Below, piece after piece: positions 40,282 to 52,130 of a stretch of 56,723 nt of DNA. Position 1 is the stretch's first letter. Every line of letters starts with the position of its first letter. Below the pieces are notes generated by a model. The model was given only the letters and a program-made list of their open reading frames with translations, was not told where the DNA came from and did no database searches. Both the position numbers and the translations under genes were made by a program. Source of the DNA: Croceibacterium_B sp035470785 (GTDB taxonomy: Bacteria; Pseudomonadota; Alphaproteobacteria; Sphingomonadales; Sphingomonadaceae); NCBI GenBank assembly GCA_035470785.1, contig DATIQN010000040.1:1-56723 (forward strand), read 5' to 3'.

Positions 40282-40680
40282 TCAGCGGCCCTGCGCCGTG
40301 CCGGCGGATGGCCTCGGCGCCGGGGGAGAGGCTGTGGGTGCACCAGTCGGCTTGTATCCGCATACCGCGACCAAGGCGCTGAGCAGTTGATCGGGATTGT
40401 TCCGGTCGACCTTGCCAGGGTTCGCCAGGATCAGCTTGTCGATGGCATCGCTGATTGTTTCGAGCTTGTTCGAATAGATGCAGCCCATCAGTGCGGATTT
40501 GACGTCATTGCCGACCTTGTCCGAGCGCATCGCGCTGGACATGACGGCAAATGCCTGCACCGCATGCGTCTGCTGTTCCTCGGTCGCGGCCGGTTTGGCC
40601 GGAGCCTTCGCCTGCGCGAACGCGGGGGTCTGCGTGCCCGCCAGCAGCAGGGCGGCGGCGGCAAATGCAATTTTCTTCAT
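40282..40680 (-). CDS. Small exported hypothetical protein
   Basis: 132 residues with a signal peptide (MKKIAFAAAALLLAGTQTP, AFA-Q cleavage). The mature protein is helical, with two Cys (LMGCIYSN and VAVCGYKP) spaced so that they could pair, and a Pro/Ala-rich C-terminal tail. GGCAGG sits 8 bases before the ATG. It begins two bases after the efp stop, so it is translated from the efp transcript. Function is unknown; the linkage to efp and a SuhB-like gene is seen in related sphingomonads from memory. Confidence 0.72.
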   Translation of the reverse strand: MKKIAFAAAALLLAGTQTPAFAQAKAPAKPAATEEQQTHAVQAFAVMSSAMRSDKVGNDVKSALMGCIYSNKLETISDAIDKLILANPGKVDRNNPDQLLSALVAVCGYKPTGAPTASPPAPRPSAGTAQGR

Positions 40681-40682
40681 TA

Positions 40683-41246
40683 TCAACCTGCCTTTCCAAC
40701 GTACGTCCGCTCGTACACGTCGACGATAATGCGAGTTCCGCTTTCGATGTGCGGCGGCACCATCACCCGAACGCCGTTGTCGAGCAGCGCGGGCTTGTAG
40801 CTTGACGAAGCTGTCTGTCCCTTGACTACCGCATCGGCCTCAACGATCGTCGCCTCGACCTGGTCGGGCAAAGCCACGCTGATCGGCTTTTCGTCCCACA
40901 TTTCGAGCGTGACATCCATGCCGTCCTGAAGGAAGGCCGCCGCCTCGCCGACGAGGTCGGCCGGCAGGTTGATCTGCTCGTAATCGTCCTTATCCATGAA
41001 CACGAGCATGTCGCCGTCGTGGTAGAGAAACTGGAAGTCCTTGGTGTCGAGCCGCACGCGCTCGACGGTGTCGGCGCTGCGAAAGCGCACGTTGGTCTTG
41101 CGGCCGTCCTGCAGGTTCTTCATCTCGACCTGCATGTACGCCCCGCCCTTGCCAGGTTGGGTGTGCTGAATCTTGGCGACCTTCCAGATGCCGCGTTCGT
41201 ATTCGAGAATGTTGCCGGGACGAATGTCCACGCCGCTGATCTTCAT
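40683..41246 (-). CDS. efp: Elongation factor P
   Basis: 187 residues, three beta-barrel domains, full length. EF-P relieves ribosome stalling at polyproline. The modification lysine is Lys33 in TQPGKGGAYMQ, the lysine position modified by EpmA/EpmB in enterobacteria; the modification system here is not visible. The C-terminal domain (SGTRIIVDVYERTYVGKAG) is intact. AAGGCAGG precedes the ATG. It is first in a leftward unit with the small exported protein and the SuhB-like gene. Confidence 0.98.
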   Translation of the reverse strand: MKISGVDIRPGNILEYERGIWKVAKIQHTQPGKGGAYMQVEMKNLQDGRKTNVRFRSADTVERVRLDTKDFQFLYHDGDMLVFMDKDDYEQINLPADLVGEAAAFLQDGMDVTLEMWDEKPISVALPDQVEATIVEADAVVKGQTASSSYKPALLDNGVRVMVPPHIESGTRIIVDVYERTYVGKAG

Positions 41247-41335
41247 CGCTGCCTGCCTTGATGGGAGCTGTTCGGGAGATTGCGCCGCGCCCTAGGCGCT
41301 GACCTCAATTCATGCAAGCGCAACGCAGTTATGCT

Positions 41336-41707
41336 ATGGCAACACGCATGATCCGCTCGCTTCCCTTCGCGGCGTTTTTCGCCGTCGCCGCTTCGCTCGC
41401 CTTCGCTCACAGCCAGGCGCACGGTCCGATCGATACCGTCGCGCGCGGACCCTATGTTTGCGAGACCCCCGGCGACGCCGCGGGGCAGGCCGGCATTCCT
41501 CAGCCCGAGCGCAATTTCAAGATCGAATCCGACTCTCGTTACAGCTCCCCACAAGGGGTGGGAGTTTACCTGCGGCGCGGCGACCGGCTCGAGATGACCA
41601 CGGGGCCGCGCAAGGGCGAAGCCTATCAGGTGGTTCACACCGACCTTCTGCGGCTGCTCAAACCCGACGGCACGTCGAGCCGACTGCGCTGCGTGCAGCA
41701 ACACTGA
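41336..41707 (+). CDS. Exported hypothetical protein
   Basis: 123 residues (ATG at 41348 is an alternative that shortens it by 4). A signal peptide (MIRSLPFAAFFAVAASLAFA, then HSQA) leads into a small mature domain with two Cys (YVCETPG and LRCVQQH), probably one disulfide. It includes YLRRGDRLEMTTGPRKGEAY, which reads like beta strands of a small barrel. Divergent from efp, with 89 bases between. No strong ribosome binding site. The family is not recognised. Confidence 0.65.
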   Translation: MATRMIRSLPFAAFFAVAASLAFAHSQAHGPIDTVARGPYVCETPGDAAGQAGIPQPERNFKIESDSRYSSPQGVGVYLRRGDRLEMTTGPRKGEAYQVVHTDLLRLLKPDGTSSRLRCVQQH

Positions 41708-41764
41708 CGCTCACGACCATCAACGGAACCCTTCTGCCGGCCGCGCGCTTGTTGCACGACCCGC

Positions 41765-43117
41765 ATGGACAGTGACTCCCTCAAATCTCTCGAAGCTCAT
41801 GTGACGCGAATCGTATCGGCGGGCGGCGCCGGATTCGACGCGGCACGGGACCGGGCCGTCTGGAACAAGCGGTTGACCCGCGCCCGCAGCCCGTTGGCAA
41901 TCGTCACGGCTCGCACCGCTGAAGAAGCCGCCGAAACCATCCGCTTCGCCATTCGAAACGGCCTCACCGTGTCGCCACGTGGCGGCGGGCACAATTACCA
42001 GGCCTCGGTCTTGCGCGATCGCGGTATCATGCTCGATCTCAGCGGGCTGGACATGATCGAGATCGACGCTGCAGCGGGCACAGCCAGGGTCGGCGTGGGA
42101 GTTGAGGGCGGCGCACTTAGCGAGCGTCTGGCGCAGGCGGGTTTCGCGTTTCCCGTGGGCCATTGCGTCGACGTCGCCCTTAGCGGTTACCTTATCGGCG
42201 GAGGCTTCGGCTGGAACGCCGGCGAATGGGGCGCCGCCTGCGCCAACGTCGAGACGATCGAGATGATCAGAGCGGATGGTCGGATCGTGATTGCCAGCCC
42301 GGAGGAGCACGCAGAGCTTTTCTGGGCGGCGCGCGGCGCGGGACCGGGGTTCTTCGCTGCCGTCACCGCTTTTCACCTCAAGCTTCATCCGCTGCCACCG
42401 ACGGCCTACGCATGGCGCGCCGCCTTCGCCGCGTCGAGCGCGCCGGTTCTGGCCGACTGGCTGACCGCCGCCACGGCCACCGCCCCGCCACAGACCGAAG
42501 TCGGCTGCTTCCTGTTCGCCCATTGGGACACGGGCGAACACGCGGTCGTACTGCGCGTGTCGGCATGCGGCGATAACGAAGCCGCGGCGCGCGAGAAGGT
42601 GTCGGCGTTCACCTCGCCACCTCCCTCAGCCCGAATGATCGGCCATGCGAAGGGCGAAGCGCTGCCGTACACCGGGTTATTCAAGCTATCGCCGATGCCC
42701 TCGGGCAAGCGCGTCGCGGCCGATCACCTTTGGAGTGATGCCTCGATCGGCGACCTGCTACTGACAGTTTATGAACTTCCCGCGCCGAGCTCGGACTCGA
42801 CGATCGACATCGTCGCCTTCGGAGGCCACACGCCCGTCGCCTTGCCACAAGACGCTGCCCTCTCGATCAGCGCCGGCGCCGGGGTGGGTATCTACGGCTT
42901 GTGGGACGATCCGGCCGATGACGAAGCGAACCGCGCGTGGGTTCGCCGGGTCGACGAGGCGCTCGCTCCCTTCCGCACCGGCCGTTACGTCGCTGAAGCC
43001 GATCTGACGGCCGGGCCAGCTCGGCGCGCCGAATGTTTCACGCCCGCGGCCCTCGCGCGGCAGCAAGAACTGCGAGGCCGGTACGACCCGAACGGACTAT
43101 TCCCCGCCTGGCCGTAG
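41765..43117 (+). CDS. FAD-linked oxidase, berberine-bridge-enzyme-like
   Basis: 450 residues: a PCMH-type FAD-binding domain (about 35-210) and a C-terminal BBE segment (REELRGRYDPNGLF-like, here LRGRYDPNGLFPAWP). RGGGHNYQ contains the His that usually forms the 8-alpha-histidyl FAD bond, and GHCVDVALSGYLIGGGFGW has a Cys where bicovalent members attach FAD at C6. Relatives oxidise sugars, alkaloids or other alcohols with oxygen; the substrate cannot be named. No signal peptide. It converges on the acyl-CoA dehydrogenase gene with a three-base gap. Confidence 0.88.
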   Translation: MDSDSLKSLEAHVTRIVSAGGAGFDAARDRAVWNKRLTRARSPLAIVTARTAEEAAETIRFAIRNGLTVSPRGGGHNYQASVLRDRGIMLDLSGLDMIEIDAAAGTARVGVGVEGGALSERLAQAGFAFPVGHCVDVALSGYLIGGGFGWNAGEWGAACANVETIEMIRADGRIVIASPEEHAELFWAARGAGPGFFAAVTAFHLKLHPLPPTAYAWRAAFAASSAPVLADWLTAATATAPPQTEVGCFLFAHWDTGEHAVVLRVSACGDNEAAAREKVSAFTSPPPSARMIGHAKGEALPYTGLFKLSPMPSGKRVAADHLWSDASIGDLLLTVYELPAPSSDSTIDIVAFGGHTPVALPQDAALSISAGAGVGIYGLWDDPADDEANRAWVRRVDEALAPFRTGRYVAEADLTAGPARRAECFTPAALARQQELRGRYDPNGLFPAWP

Positions 43118-43120
43118 CGG

Positions 43121-44863
43121 TCAGTCTCGCGCAAATGCTTCCACGGGAAGGGCCATCATCGTTTCTGACCCCGCCTCAACCTTGCGTCGCATCGTCGCGC
43201 ACTCGGGAAGCCAGCGCTCGGCATAATAGCGCGCGGTGACCAGCTTTGCCGAGTAAAAGGGTTCGCTTGCGTGGGGCTCCGCGATCTCTGCCATCCGCAA
43301 CCACATCCACCCGATCGCCAGCGTGCCCAGCAGTTCCATAAAAGCATAGGATCCCGCACCGAGTGCGTTGGGATCGGCCTGAGCCTTGTCGATCAGCCAG
43401 CGCGCCGCCTCGCGCGCCTCGTGCACCGCCTCGCGCAGCGGTAGCGCAATAAAGCGTGTACCGGAGCCGGCTGCTTCGCAAGAGCCCTCAACCAGCGCAA
43501 GGAAGCGCTCGCACACCTGCCCGTTGTCACGCGCCAGCTTGCGCCCGGCCAGGTCAAGCGCCTGGACGCCGTTGGCGCCCTCGTAAATCATCGCCACCCG
43601 GGCATCGCGAACGATCTGTTCCATGCCCCATTCCGCGATGTAACCGTGCCCGCCGAAGCATTGCTGCATCGCTACCGCGGTGGCGAAACCCTTGTCCGTG
43701 CCGAAACCCTTGAGCACCGGCGTGAGTAAGCCGACCAGCGCATCGGCCGCTGCCCGTTCTCCCTCGTTGTCCGCGCGGTGGGACAAGTCGATCTGCAACG
43801 CGGTCCAGAGCACCAGCGCGCGCATCCCCTCGGTGAATGCGCGCGCGTCCATCAGCATTCGTCGTATGTCGGGGTGCACAATGAGGGGGTCAGCCGCTGC
43901 AGCACTGACTGGAGCGCGGCCCTGCTTGCGCTCGGTCACGTAAGCCACGGCATACTGGTAAGCGAGTTCCGCCTGGGCCAGGCCCTGGTTGCCGCACGAG
44001 AGGCGCGCCGCGTTCATCATGATGAACATCGCCGCCAGCCCGGCGTTGGGCTCGCCAACCAGCCAGCCCGTCGCGTCATCGAAGTTCATCACGCAAGTAG
44101 CGCTGCCGTGTACGCCCATCTTGTGCTCGATCGCCCCGCATGTCGCCGTGTTGCGCGAACCGTCGGGCAGCACTTTGGGCACAACGAATAGCGAAATGCC
44201 GCGCGACCCCTCCGGCGCATCCGGAAGCTTGGCCAGCACAAGGTGGACGATGTTGGCGGTCAGGTCATGCTCGCCGCCCGAGCAGAAGATCTTCTCTCCG
44301 CTGATGGCATATATGCCGTCTCCCCTCGGCTCGGCTCTGGTGCGGATGAGGCCCAGATCCGTTCCTGCTTGCGCCTCGGTCAGCGCCATCGTGCCGAGCC
44401 ACTCACCGGACACGAGCTTGGGCAGGTAGCGCGCCTTTAGCTCCTCGCTGCCTTTGGCGGCCAGGGCGGCGACCGCACCGTGGGTCAGCCCGGGATACAT
44501 GTTGAAGGCATGGCTCGCCGAATCGATATATTCCTCGATCACGGAGGCCAGCACGTGGGGCAGGCCCTGTCCGCCGTATTCCTGGGGCAATGCCAACGTA
44601 CCCCAGCCGGATTCCACGTAAGCCCGATAAGCTTCGCGCATTCCTTTCGGCGTGGTCACCGAACCATCGGCGTGGCGGATACAGCCCTCCCGGTCGGCAA
44701 CCGGGTTGAGCGGCGCGATGACCTCGGCGGCAAAGCGCCCGGCCTCGCCGATTATCGCTTCGATCAGGTCGGCGTCGACAGCCAGTTCGGCTCGACCGGA
44801 AATGCCGAGCAGATCGGTCAGGACGAAGCGCGTGTCGCGCGCAGGGGGCGTGTAGATCGGCAT
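43121..44863 (-). CDS. Acyl-CoA dehydrogenase, DmdC-like long form
   Basis: 580 residues. N-terminal, middle and C-terminal acyl-CoA dehydrogenase domains are followed by an extra C-terminal helical region of about 130 residues, the layout of the DmdC/FadE5-like long form. FAD and substrate motifs are MALTEAQAGTDLGLIRT and FCSGGEHDLT; the catalytic Glu is in AMIYEGANGVQALDLAGRK. DmdC itself acts on methylmercaptopropionyl-CoA, but most members dehydrogenate medium or branched acyl-CoAs, so specificity is open. It starts 7 bases after the hisI stop; functional linkage is not evident. Confidence 0.92.
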   Translation of the reverse strand: MPIYTPPARDTRFVLTDLLGISGRAELAVDADLIEAIIGEAGRFAAEVIAPLNPVADREGCIRHADGSVTTPKGMREAYRAYVESGWGTLALPQEYGGQGLPHVLASVIEEYIDSASHAFNMYPGLTHGAVAALAAKGSEELKARYLPKLVSGEWLGTMALTEAQAGTDLGLIRTRAEPRGDGIYAISGEKIFCSGGEHDLTANIVHLVLAKLPDAPEGSRGISLFVVPKVLPDGSRNTATCGAIEHKMGVHGSATCVMNFDDATGWLVGEPNAGLAAMFIMMNAARLSCGNQGLAQAELAYQYAVAYVTERKQGRAPVSAAAADPLIVHPDIRRMLMDARAFTEGMRALVLWTALQIDLSHRADNEGERAAADALVGLLTPVLKGFGTDKGFATAVAMQQCFGGHGYIAEWGMEQIVRDARVAMIYEGANGVQALDLAGRKLARDNGQVCERFLALVEGSCEAAGSGTRFIALPLREAVHEAREAARWLIDKAQADPNALGAGSYAFMELLGTLAIGWMWLRMAEIAEPHASEPFYSAKLVTARYYAERWLPECATMRRKVEAGSETMMALPVEAFARD

Positions 44864-44870
44864 GGGTCGA

Positions 44871-45251
44871 TCAATCGATGTGCTGAAGCTCGTCGCCTTC
44901 CAGCGCGCGGTAGAAGCAGGTGCGTGCGCCGGTATGGCATGCCGGCCCGTCGGGCAAGGCTTTGACTACCAGCGCGTCCTGGTCGCAATCGACCAGCAAT
45001 TGCTGAACGCGCAGCACGTGACCGGACGTCTCGCCCTTCATCCACAGTCGTCCCCGGCTGCGCGAGTGGAAATGGGCAAGCCCCGTCTCACGGGTCTTTT
45101 CGAGCGCCTCACGATCCATGAAGGCGACCATCAAGATCTCGCCAGTTTCCGCGTGCTGGACGACGGCCGTCAAATGACCGGCCGAGTCGAACTTCGGAGC
45201 GAAGCCGCTGCCCTGCTCGCGGACCGCGCGCTCGGATTCGGTGCCTGGAAT
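44871..45251 (-). CDS. hisI: Phosphoribosyl-AMP cyclohydrolase, probable AUU start
   Basis: About 126 residues if begun at ATT 45249-45251. HisI opens the purine ring of PR-AMP in histidine synthesis, using zinc. The three metal-binding Cys are CDQD, CHTG and CFYRAL, and FHSRSRGRLWMKGETSGH is the family core. The conserved N-terminal strand FDSAGHLTAVVQHAETGEI needs a start upstream of the TTG at 45171-45173. The in-frame stop TGA at 45264-45266 leaves no ATG, GTG or TTG between it and that strand; ATT is the only start-like codon, and AAAGGAAA lies 6-8 bases before it. An altered ATG or a consensus error is the alternative. Confidence 0.88.
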   Translation of the reverse strand: MPGTESERAVREQGSGFAPKFDSAGHLTAVVQHAETGEILMVAFMDREALEKTRETGLAHFHSRSRGRLWMKGETSGHVLRVQQLLVDCDQDALVVKALPDGPACHTGARTCFYRALEGDELQHID

Positions 45252-45551
45252 GGCCGTTTCCTTTCAAACTCTTGCTAAGAAGGCCGGTGCGGGTACCGGC
45301 TTGTTGCACGATAACCACAGATGCGGGGCAAAATCCATCGCCGGGAGCGAAGGAGCTTTTTTCGGCAACCTTTCAGTGAAATGAATAGGCGTGCGGCTTT
45401 GACGTGGCCGCCAGTCCAGACCGGACGCGCAACGCGCCAAGGGATGGGGGGTCTCGGCACCGGACTCATGAGGTACGGACCGAAACATGAGGGTTTGGAT
45501 CGGCGGCATCCGCTGGGGGCGATGCCACGGTTCAGCGATTTTCGTCACGCG
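45252..45551. other. Intergenic region without a supported gene
   Basis: About 300 bases between hisI and the 3' end of comF. Open frames exist on both strands (for example from 45321 on the plus strand) but their codon-position pattern is weak. The plus-strand terminator at 45552 suggests that something may be transcribed rightward through here, perhaps a small RNA. I cannot identify it. Confidence 0.4.
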
Positions 45552-45581
45552 AACGCCCGGGGGTTAACCCCCGGGCGTTTT
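45552..45581 (+). terminator. Perfect palindromic terminator overlapping the comF 3' end
   Basis: AACGCCCGGGGG and CCCCCGGGCGTT flank TTAA, a perfect 28-base palindrome (45552-45579), followed on the plus strand by TTTT (45578-45581). The TTAA centre supplies the comF stop codon (TAA on the minus strand). The T run favours termination of rightward transcription; the hairpin itself is symmetrical. Confidence 0.7.
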
Positions 45582-46373
45582 GCTTGAGGCGGCATGATCG
45601 AGCGCTTCGTCGAGCACCCGCGCGAAACAGGCGACGACAACTTTCTTGGCTCCGGCACGCATCAGCGCACCGACGCAGGCGTCGCTCGTCGCGCCGCTGG
45701 TCATGACATCGTCGACCAGCACCACTTGCGCGCCCCTGAGCCTCGCGGCTCGATGAGGGTTGACCGCGATTGCGCCTGACAAGGCCCGGGCGCGCGCCTT
45801 GCGGCCGAGACCGCCCTGCACGGGCGTCGCCCTGCGCCGGACCAGACCGTCCACGAGCACTTGCGCCCCGCTGAGCATCGCGATCTCGCGGGCGAGCAGC
45901 GCCGACTAGTTAAAGCCGCGCCGCCATAGACGCCAACGGTGCAGCGGCACGGGCACGGCTCGCCATTCGCCGTCGAGCTGCGGTAGCCGGGCGGCGACCA
46001 GGCGCGCGAGCAGCGGCGCGAGCGTAATGCGACGGCCGTGTTTGAACGCCAGCACCAGCTTGCGCGACGCGTCGTTATAAAGCGTTCCAGCGGCGATTTC
46101 GTCGTGCCGCGGCGGCTCGGCGAGGCACGGGGCGCAAATCGTCCCATCGGGCATGTGGTCGGCGAACGGCCGCTGGCAAAGCGCGCAGGCGGGTTCGCCA
46201 GGTATCGCCAGTTCCTGCCAGCAGGACGAGCACAGGTCGCCTTGCGCGGCGAGCCCTTCCCCGCACAGCGGGCAGCGTGGCGGGTAGGCCAGATCGATAA
46301 GCGGGGCGACCGGCTCAAGCAGCTTCACGGCGCCATGCTGCCGCGCCCGGACGCTGCGGGCAAGCTTGCGCAT
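45564..46373 (-). pseudogene. comF: ComF-family phosphoribosyltransferase interrupted by an in-frame amber codon
   Basis: The full frame would give 269 residues. The N-terminal double zinc finger has Cys pairs CPLC, CSSC, CALC and CAPC. The phosphoribosyltransferase core follows with VPVPLHRWRLWRRGFN, then TAG at 45906-45908, and continues in the same frame with SALLAREIAMLSGAQVLVDG and the PRPP loop VVLVDDVMTSGATSDA. ComF proteins read RRGFNQ at this point, so CAG has become TAG. ComF is needed for DNA uptake or natural transformation in several bacteria. Without readthrough the protein loses its PRPP-binding half. A sequencing error is possible. Divergent from the methyltransferase with 27 bases between. 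Confidence 0.8.
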
Positions 46374-46400
46374 CGAGCGTGCTCGCGGCAGGGACCCGCC

Positions 46401-47150
46401 ATGTCCGCCCCGCCTCACATTTTTGACGCCGAGCGCAGACGCGCGGTTCTATCGCGCCTGTCCGGCCGGCAGGCCCGGCCCGGTGCCGCGAGGTTCGTGC
46501 TGGACGACATGATCGAGGATGTGCTCGAACGGCTGGCATTCGTCCGCCACCAGCCGGGCCGCGCGCTGGTGATCGGTGACTGGACAGGGGAACTGGCGAG
46601 GGTCCTGGAAGGACAAGGCGCCGAGGGTGTTCAGCCCGAGCCGGCGGCGTTCGACCACGAGCAGCCGTTCTCTGCGTCGGGCTTCGATCTTGTCGTCAGC
46701 CTCGCCACGCTCGACACGGTCAACGACTTGCCGGGCGCGCTGATCCACCTACGCGACACGCTGGCGCCGGGCGGCCGGGCGATCGCCTCGTTCGTCGGCG
46801 CCGGCAGCCTGGCCAACTTGCGCAGGGCGATGCTCGCGGCCGATGGAGAGCGGCCGGCGGCGCGGTTGCATCCGATGGTCGACATCCGCGCAGCGGCGCA
46901 GCTGGTCGAACGCGCCGGATGGGCCGAGCCGGTGGCCGACGGCCGGACGATCCACGTCGCGTACCGCTCGCTCGACCAGCTCGTGGCTGACTTGCGCGAC
47001 CAGGGCCTGGGCAACGTGCTCGCCTCCCCTGCGCCGCCGCTCGGCAGGGCGGCGCTTGAGCGCGCCCGGGCCGCGTTCCTCGATACCGCCGACAGCGAAG
47101 GACGTGTGGTCGAGAGCTTCGAGATTATCACCCTCAGTGGGCGCCGCTCG

Positions 47151-47165
<15 letters not shown>
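46401..47165 (+). CDS. BioC/NDUFAF5-like SAM-dependent methyltransferase
   Basis: 254 residues. The SAM-binding motif I is degenerate (RALVIGDWTGELARVLEG), followed by FDLVVSLATLDTVNDLPGAL, and LAPGGRAIASFVGAGSLANLR, which match the BioC/NDUFAF5 branch. In alphaproteobacteria this gene regularly stands divergent to comF; the human relative NDUFAF5 hydroxylates an arginine of complex I rather than methylating, so the reaction is open. The ATG at 46401 gives a compact N-terminus (MSAPPHIFDAERRRAVLSR). Its end overlaps the ppdK end by 15 bases. Confidence 0.88.
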
Positions 47166-49817
<2,652 letters not shown>

Positions 49818-49948
49818 CGTCTTCCTCTTGCGATCAGGGTGACAGAAGTGACACCGAGTCACCCAGTCGAATGGCCATTAACACGCTGATTTTACTCACG
49901 TTCCCGGCAAACTTGCAGGGTGACACTTTTCGGGATTAGCGGGAGAAA

Positions 49949-52114
49949 TCAGCCCTCAATCTTCGAAAAGTCCGCCACTTTGTGCACTGCAGCACGAAAG
50001 CGCGCAAGAAGGCTGAGCCTCGCCTCGCGCTTGGCGCGGTCACCGTCGTTCACCGTTACACTATCAAAGAACCGGTCGATCGGACCGCGCAAGGACGCCA
50101 GAGCGGCCATCGCCGCCTCGAAATCCTCCGCCTGCACCGCGGCGGCGGCCTTCGGCTCGGCCGAATCCAACGCCTCGATCAGGTCCTTTTCCGCAGGTTC
50201 GGGCGTGTAGGAAAGGTGATTCTTCTTCTCGGCTAGCTTGGCGTCAATCACCGGCCTGAGATCGGGATCGTCGACAAGCGCCAGCGGGTCTTCCTCGCCA
50301 GTGCGGGCGATCTCACCCCCCAAATCGTCGGTTCCGCCCTTCCAGTCTTCCTTCTTGAGGATGTTGGCCGCGCGCTTGTAGCCGAAGAGCAGGTTGGCGC
50401 CGTCCTCGGTCGCGATAAAGTTTTGCAGCGCGTTCACACGAGCGAGAAGACGCACGAGGTCGTCTTCGTTCCCGAGCGCGAACACCGCGTCGATCAAGTC
50501 GTGGCGAACGCCGGCCTCGCGCTGCTGGACCTTGAGGCGGTCGGTTAAGAAATTGGCGACACCGAAGTAGTTCGGATTCATTTGATCGTGGATTTGACGC
50601 TTGTCAGTGAGCGCCGCCAGAACAACGTCGCGTAGACTCATCCGCAATTTGTTGCGGAACGCTAGATTAGTTATCGATAGGCCGGCGCGCCTCAGCGCGA
50701 ATGGATCCTTCGAGCCGGACGGTCGAAGATCGGTCTCGAAGAAGCCGACCAACGTATCCAGCTTGTCCGCCAGGCTTACCGCGACCGTGACCGGTGCGGT
50801 TGGGACCTCATCGCCCTGGCCGACCGGCTTGTAGTGGTCGCGGATGGCGTCGGCGACTTCGGCCGGCAGGCCCTCTGCTCCGGCGTAGTAGCCGCCCATC
50901 ACGCCCTGCAGCTCAGGGAATTCCCCGACCATCTCGGTGACGAGGTCGGCCTTCGCCAGCCGCGCGGCCTTTTCGGCGAGGTCCGGATCGGCGCCTTTGA
51001 CGATCCCTTCCTCAACCAGCCAGCGCGCCAGCTTGGCCACGCGCTCGACCTTGTCGGCGACGGTACCGAGCTTCTCGTGGAAGGTGATCCGGTCGAGCTT
51101 CTTCGCCTGTTCGGCCAGCGGCACCTTGCGGTCCTGTTCCCAGAAGAAGCGCGCGTCGGATAGGCGCGCGGCGAGGACCTTGCGATTGCCGTCGACGATC
51201 GCCGCGCCGCCAACCCCCGCCTCGATATTGGCGGTGCAGACGAAGGCGTTGGCAAGCTTGCCGCCGCTCTCGCACACGAAATACTTCTGGTTCACTCGCG
51301 CAGTGAGCTGGATTACCTCGGGCGGCACGTCGAGGAACGCCTCGTCGAAGCGGCCGAGCAGCGGCACCGGCCATTCGGTGAGGCCGGCGTTCTCGATAAC
51401 CAGCCCCTCGTCCTCGACCAGCTTGAGCCCGGCGTCGGCGGCGGTTTTGGCGGCGCCCGCGCGGATCAGGTCTTGCCGCTCAGCGTGATCGACGATCACG
51501 TGGCAGGCGCGCAGCTTCTCCTGGTAGTCCGAGGCGCTGCCGATGATAATAGGGCCGGCGCAATGGAAGCGGTGTCCGAGCGTCATGTAGCCGCTGGCGA
51601 TATCGCCGACCTGGCACTCGACCAGTTCCTCGCCGAAGATCGCGACAATGCCCGACAGCGGGCGCACCCAGCGCAAGCTCTCGGTGCTGAGCGAGGCGGC
51701 GCCCCAGCGCATCGACTTGGGCCACGGGAACCTGGCGACAATCGCCGGGATCGCCTCGGCGAGGACGACCTTGACCGCCCTGCCCGGCTTTTCGACCACG
51801 GCGAAGTAGGTTCCGTCACGATCCTGAAGCTGGTCCTGAGCGAGCCCAGTTTTGCGCAGGAAGCCTTCGAGCGCCTGCGGCGGCGCGCCGACGCGCGGGC
51901 CCTTGGTCTCCTCGCTCACCGCCTCGGTGGTGGCGGGAAGATCGTGCGCGATCAGCGCCAGCCGCCGCGGGGTCGACCAGACATTGACCTCGCCGCTCGC
52001 GACGCCCGCGGCCTGCATCTCGGCGCGGAACAGCTTCTCGAGGTCCGCCCGCGCGCCGGCCTGCATTCGCGCCGGGATTTCCTCGGAGCGCAACTCGAGG
52101 AGGAAGTCAGCCAT
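49949..52114 (-). CDS. glyS: Glycyl-tRNA synthetase beta subunit
   Basis: 721 residues. The N-terminus ADFLLELRSEEIPARMQ is the GlyS signature, with LTEWPVPLLGRFDEAFLDVP and KDPFALRRAGLSI further on; the C-terminal anticodon-binding domain is present. It works as an alpha2-beta2 enzyme with GlyQ, charging tRNA-Gly. AAGGAGGTG lies 7 bases before the ATG, the strongest ribosome binding site in the window, which may compensate for the hairpin element just upstream. The gene is some 20-30 residues longer than many GlyS proteins, without an evident extra domain. Confidence 0.97.
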   Translation of the reverse strand: MADFLLELRSEEIPARMQAGARADLEKLFRAEMQAAGVASGEVNVWSTPRRLALIAHDLPATTEAVSEETKGPRVGAPPQALEGFLRKTGLAQDQLQDRDGTYFAVVEKPGRAVKVVLAEAIPAIVARFPWPKSMRWGAASLSTESLRWVRPLSGIVAIFGEELVECQVGDIASGYMTLGHRFHCAGPIIIGSASDYQEKLRACHVIVDHAERQDLIRAGAAKTAADAGLKLVEDEGLVIENAGLTEWPVPLLGRFDEAFLDVPPEVIQLTARVNQKYFVCESGGKLANAFVCTANIEAGVGGAAIVDGNRKVLAARLSDARFFWEQDRKVPLAEQAKKLDRITFHEKLGTVADKVERVAKLARWLVEEGIVKGADPDLAEKAARLAKADLVTEMVGEFPELQGVMGGYYAGAEGLPAEVADAIRDHYKPVGQGDEVPTAPVTVAVSLADKLDTLVGFFETDLRPSGSKDPFALRRAGLSITNLAFRNKLRMSLRDVVLAALTDKRQIHDQMNPNYFGVANFLTDRLKVQQREAGVRHDLIDAVFALGNEDDLVRLLARVNALQNFIATEDGANLLFGYKRAANILKKEDWKGGTDDLGGEIARTGEEDPLALVDDPDLRPVIDAKLAEKKNHLSYTPEPAEKDLIEALDSAEPKAAAAVQAEDFEAAMAALASLRGPIDRFFDSVTVNDGDRAKREARLSLLARFRAAVHKVADFSKIEG

Positions 52115-52130
52115 GCGCCGCCACCTCCTT

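Noticed and set aside
45264..45548. 94-codon leftward frame upstream of hisI
   Set aside because: Pro/Arg-rich, no ribosome binding site and weak codon-position pattern.
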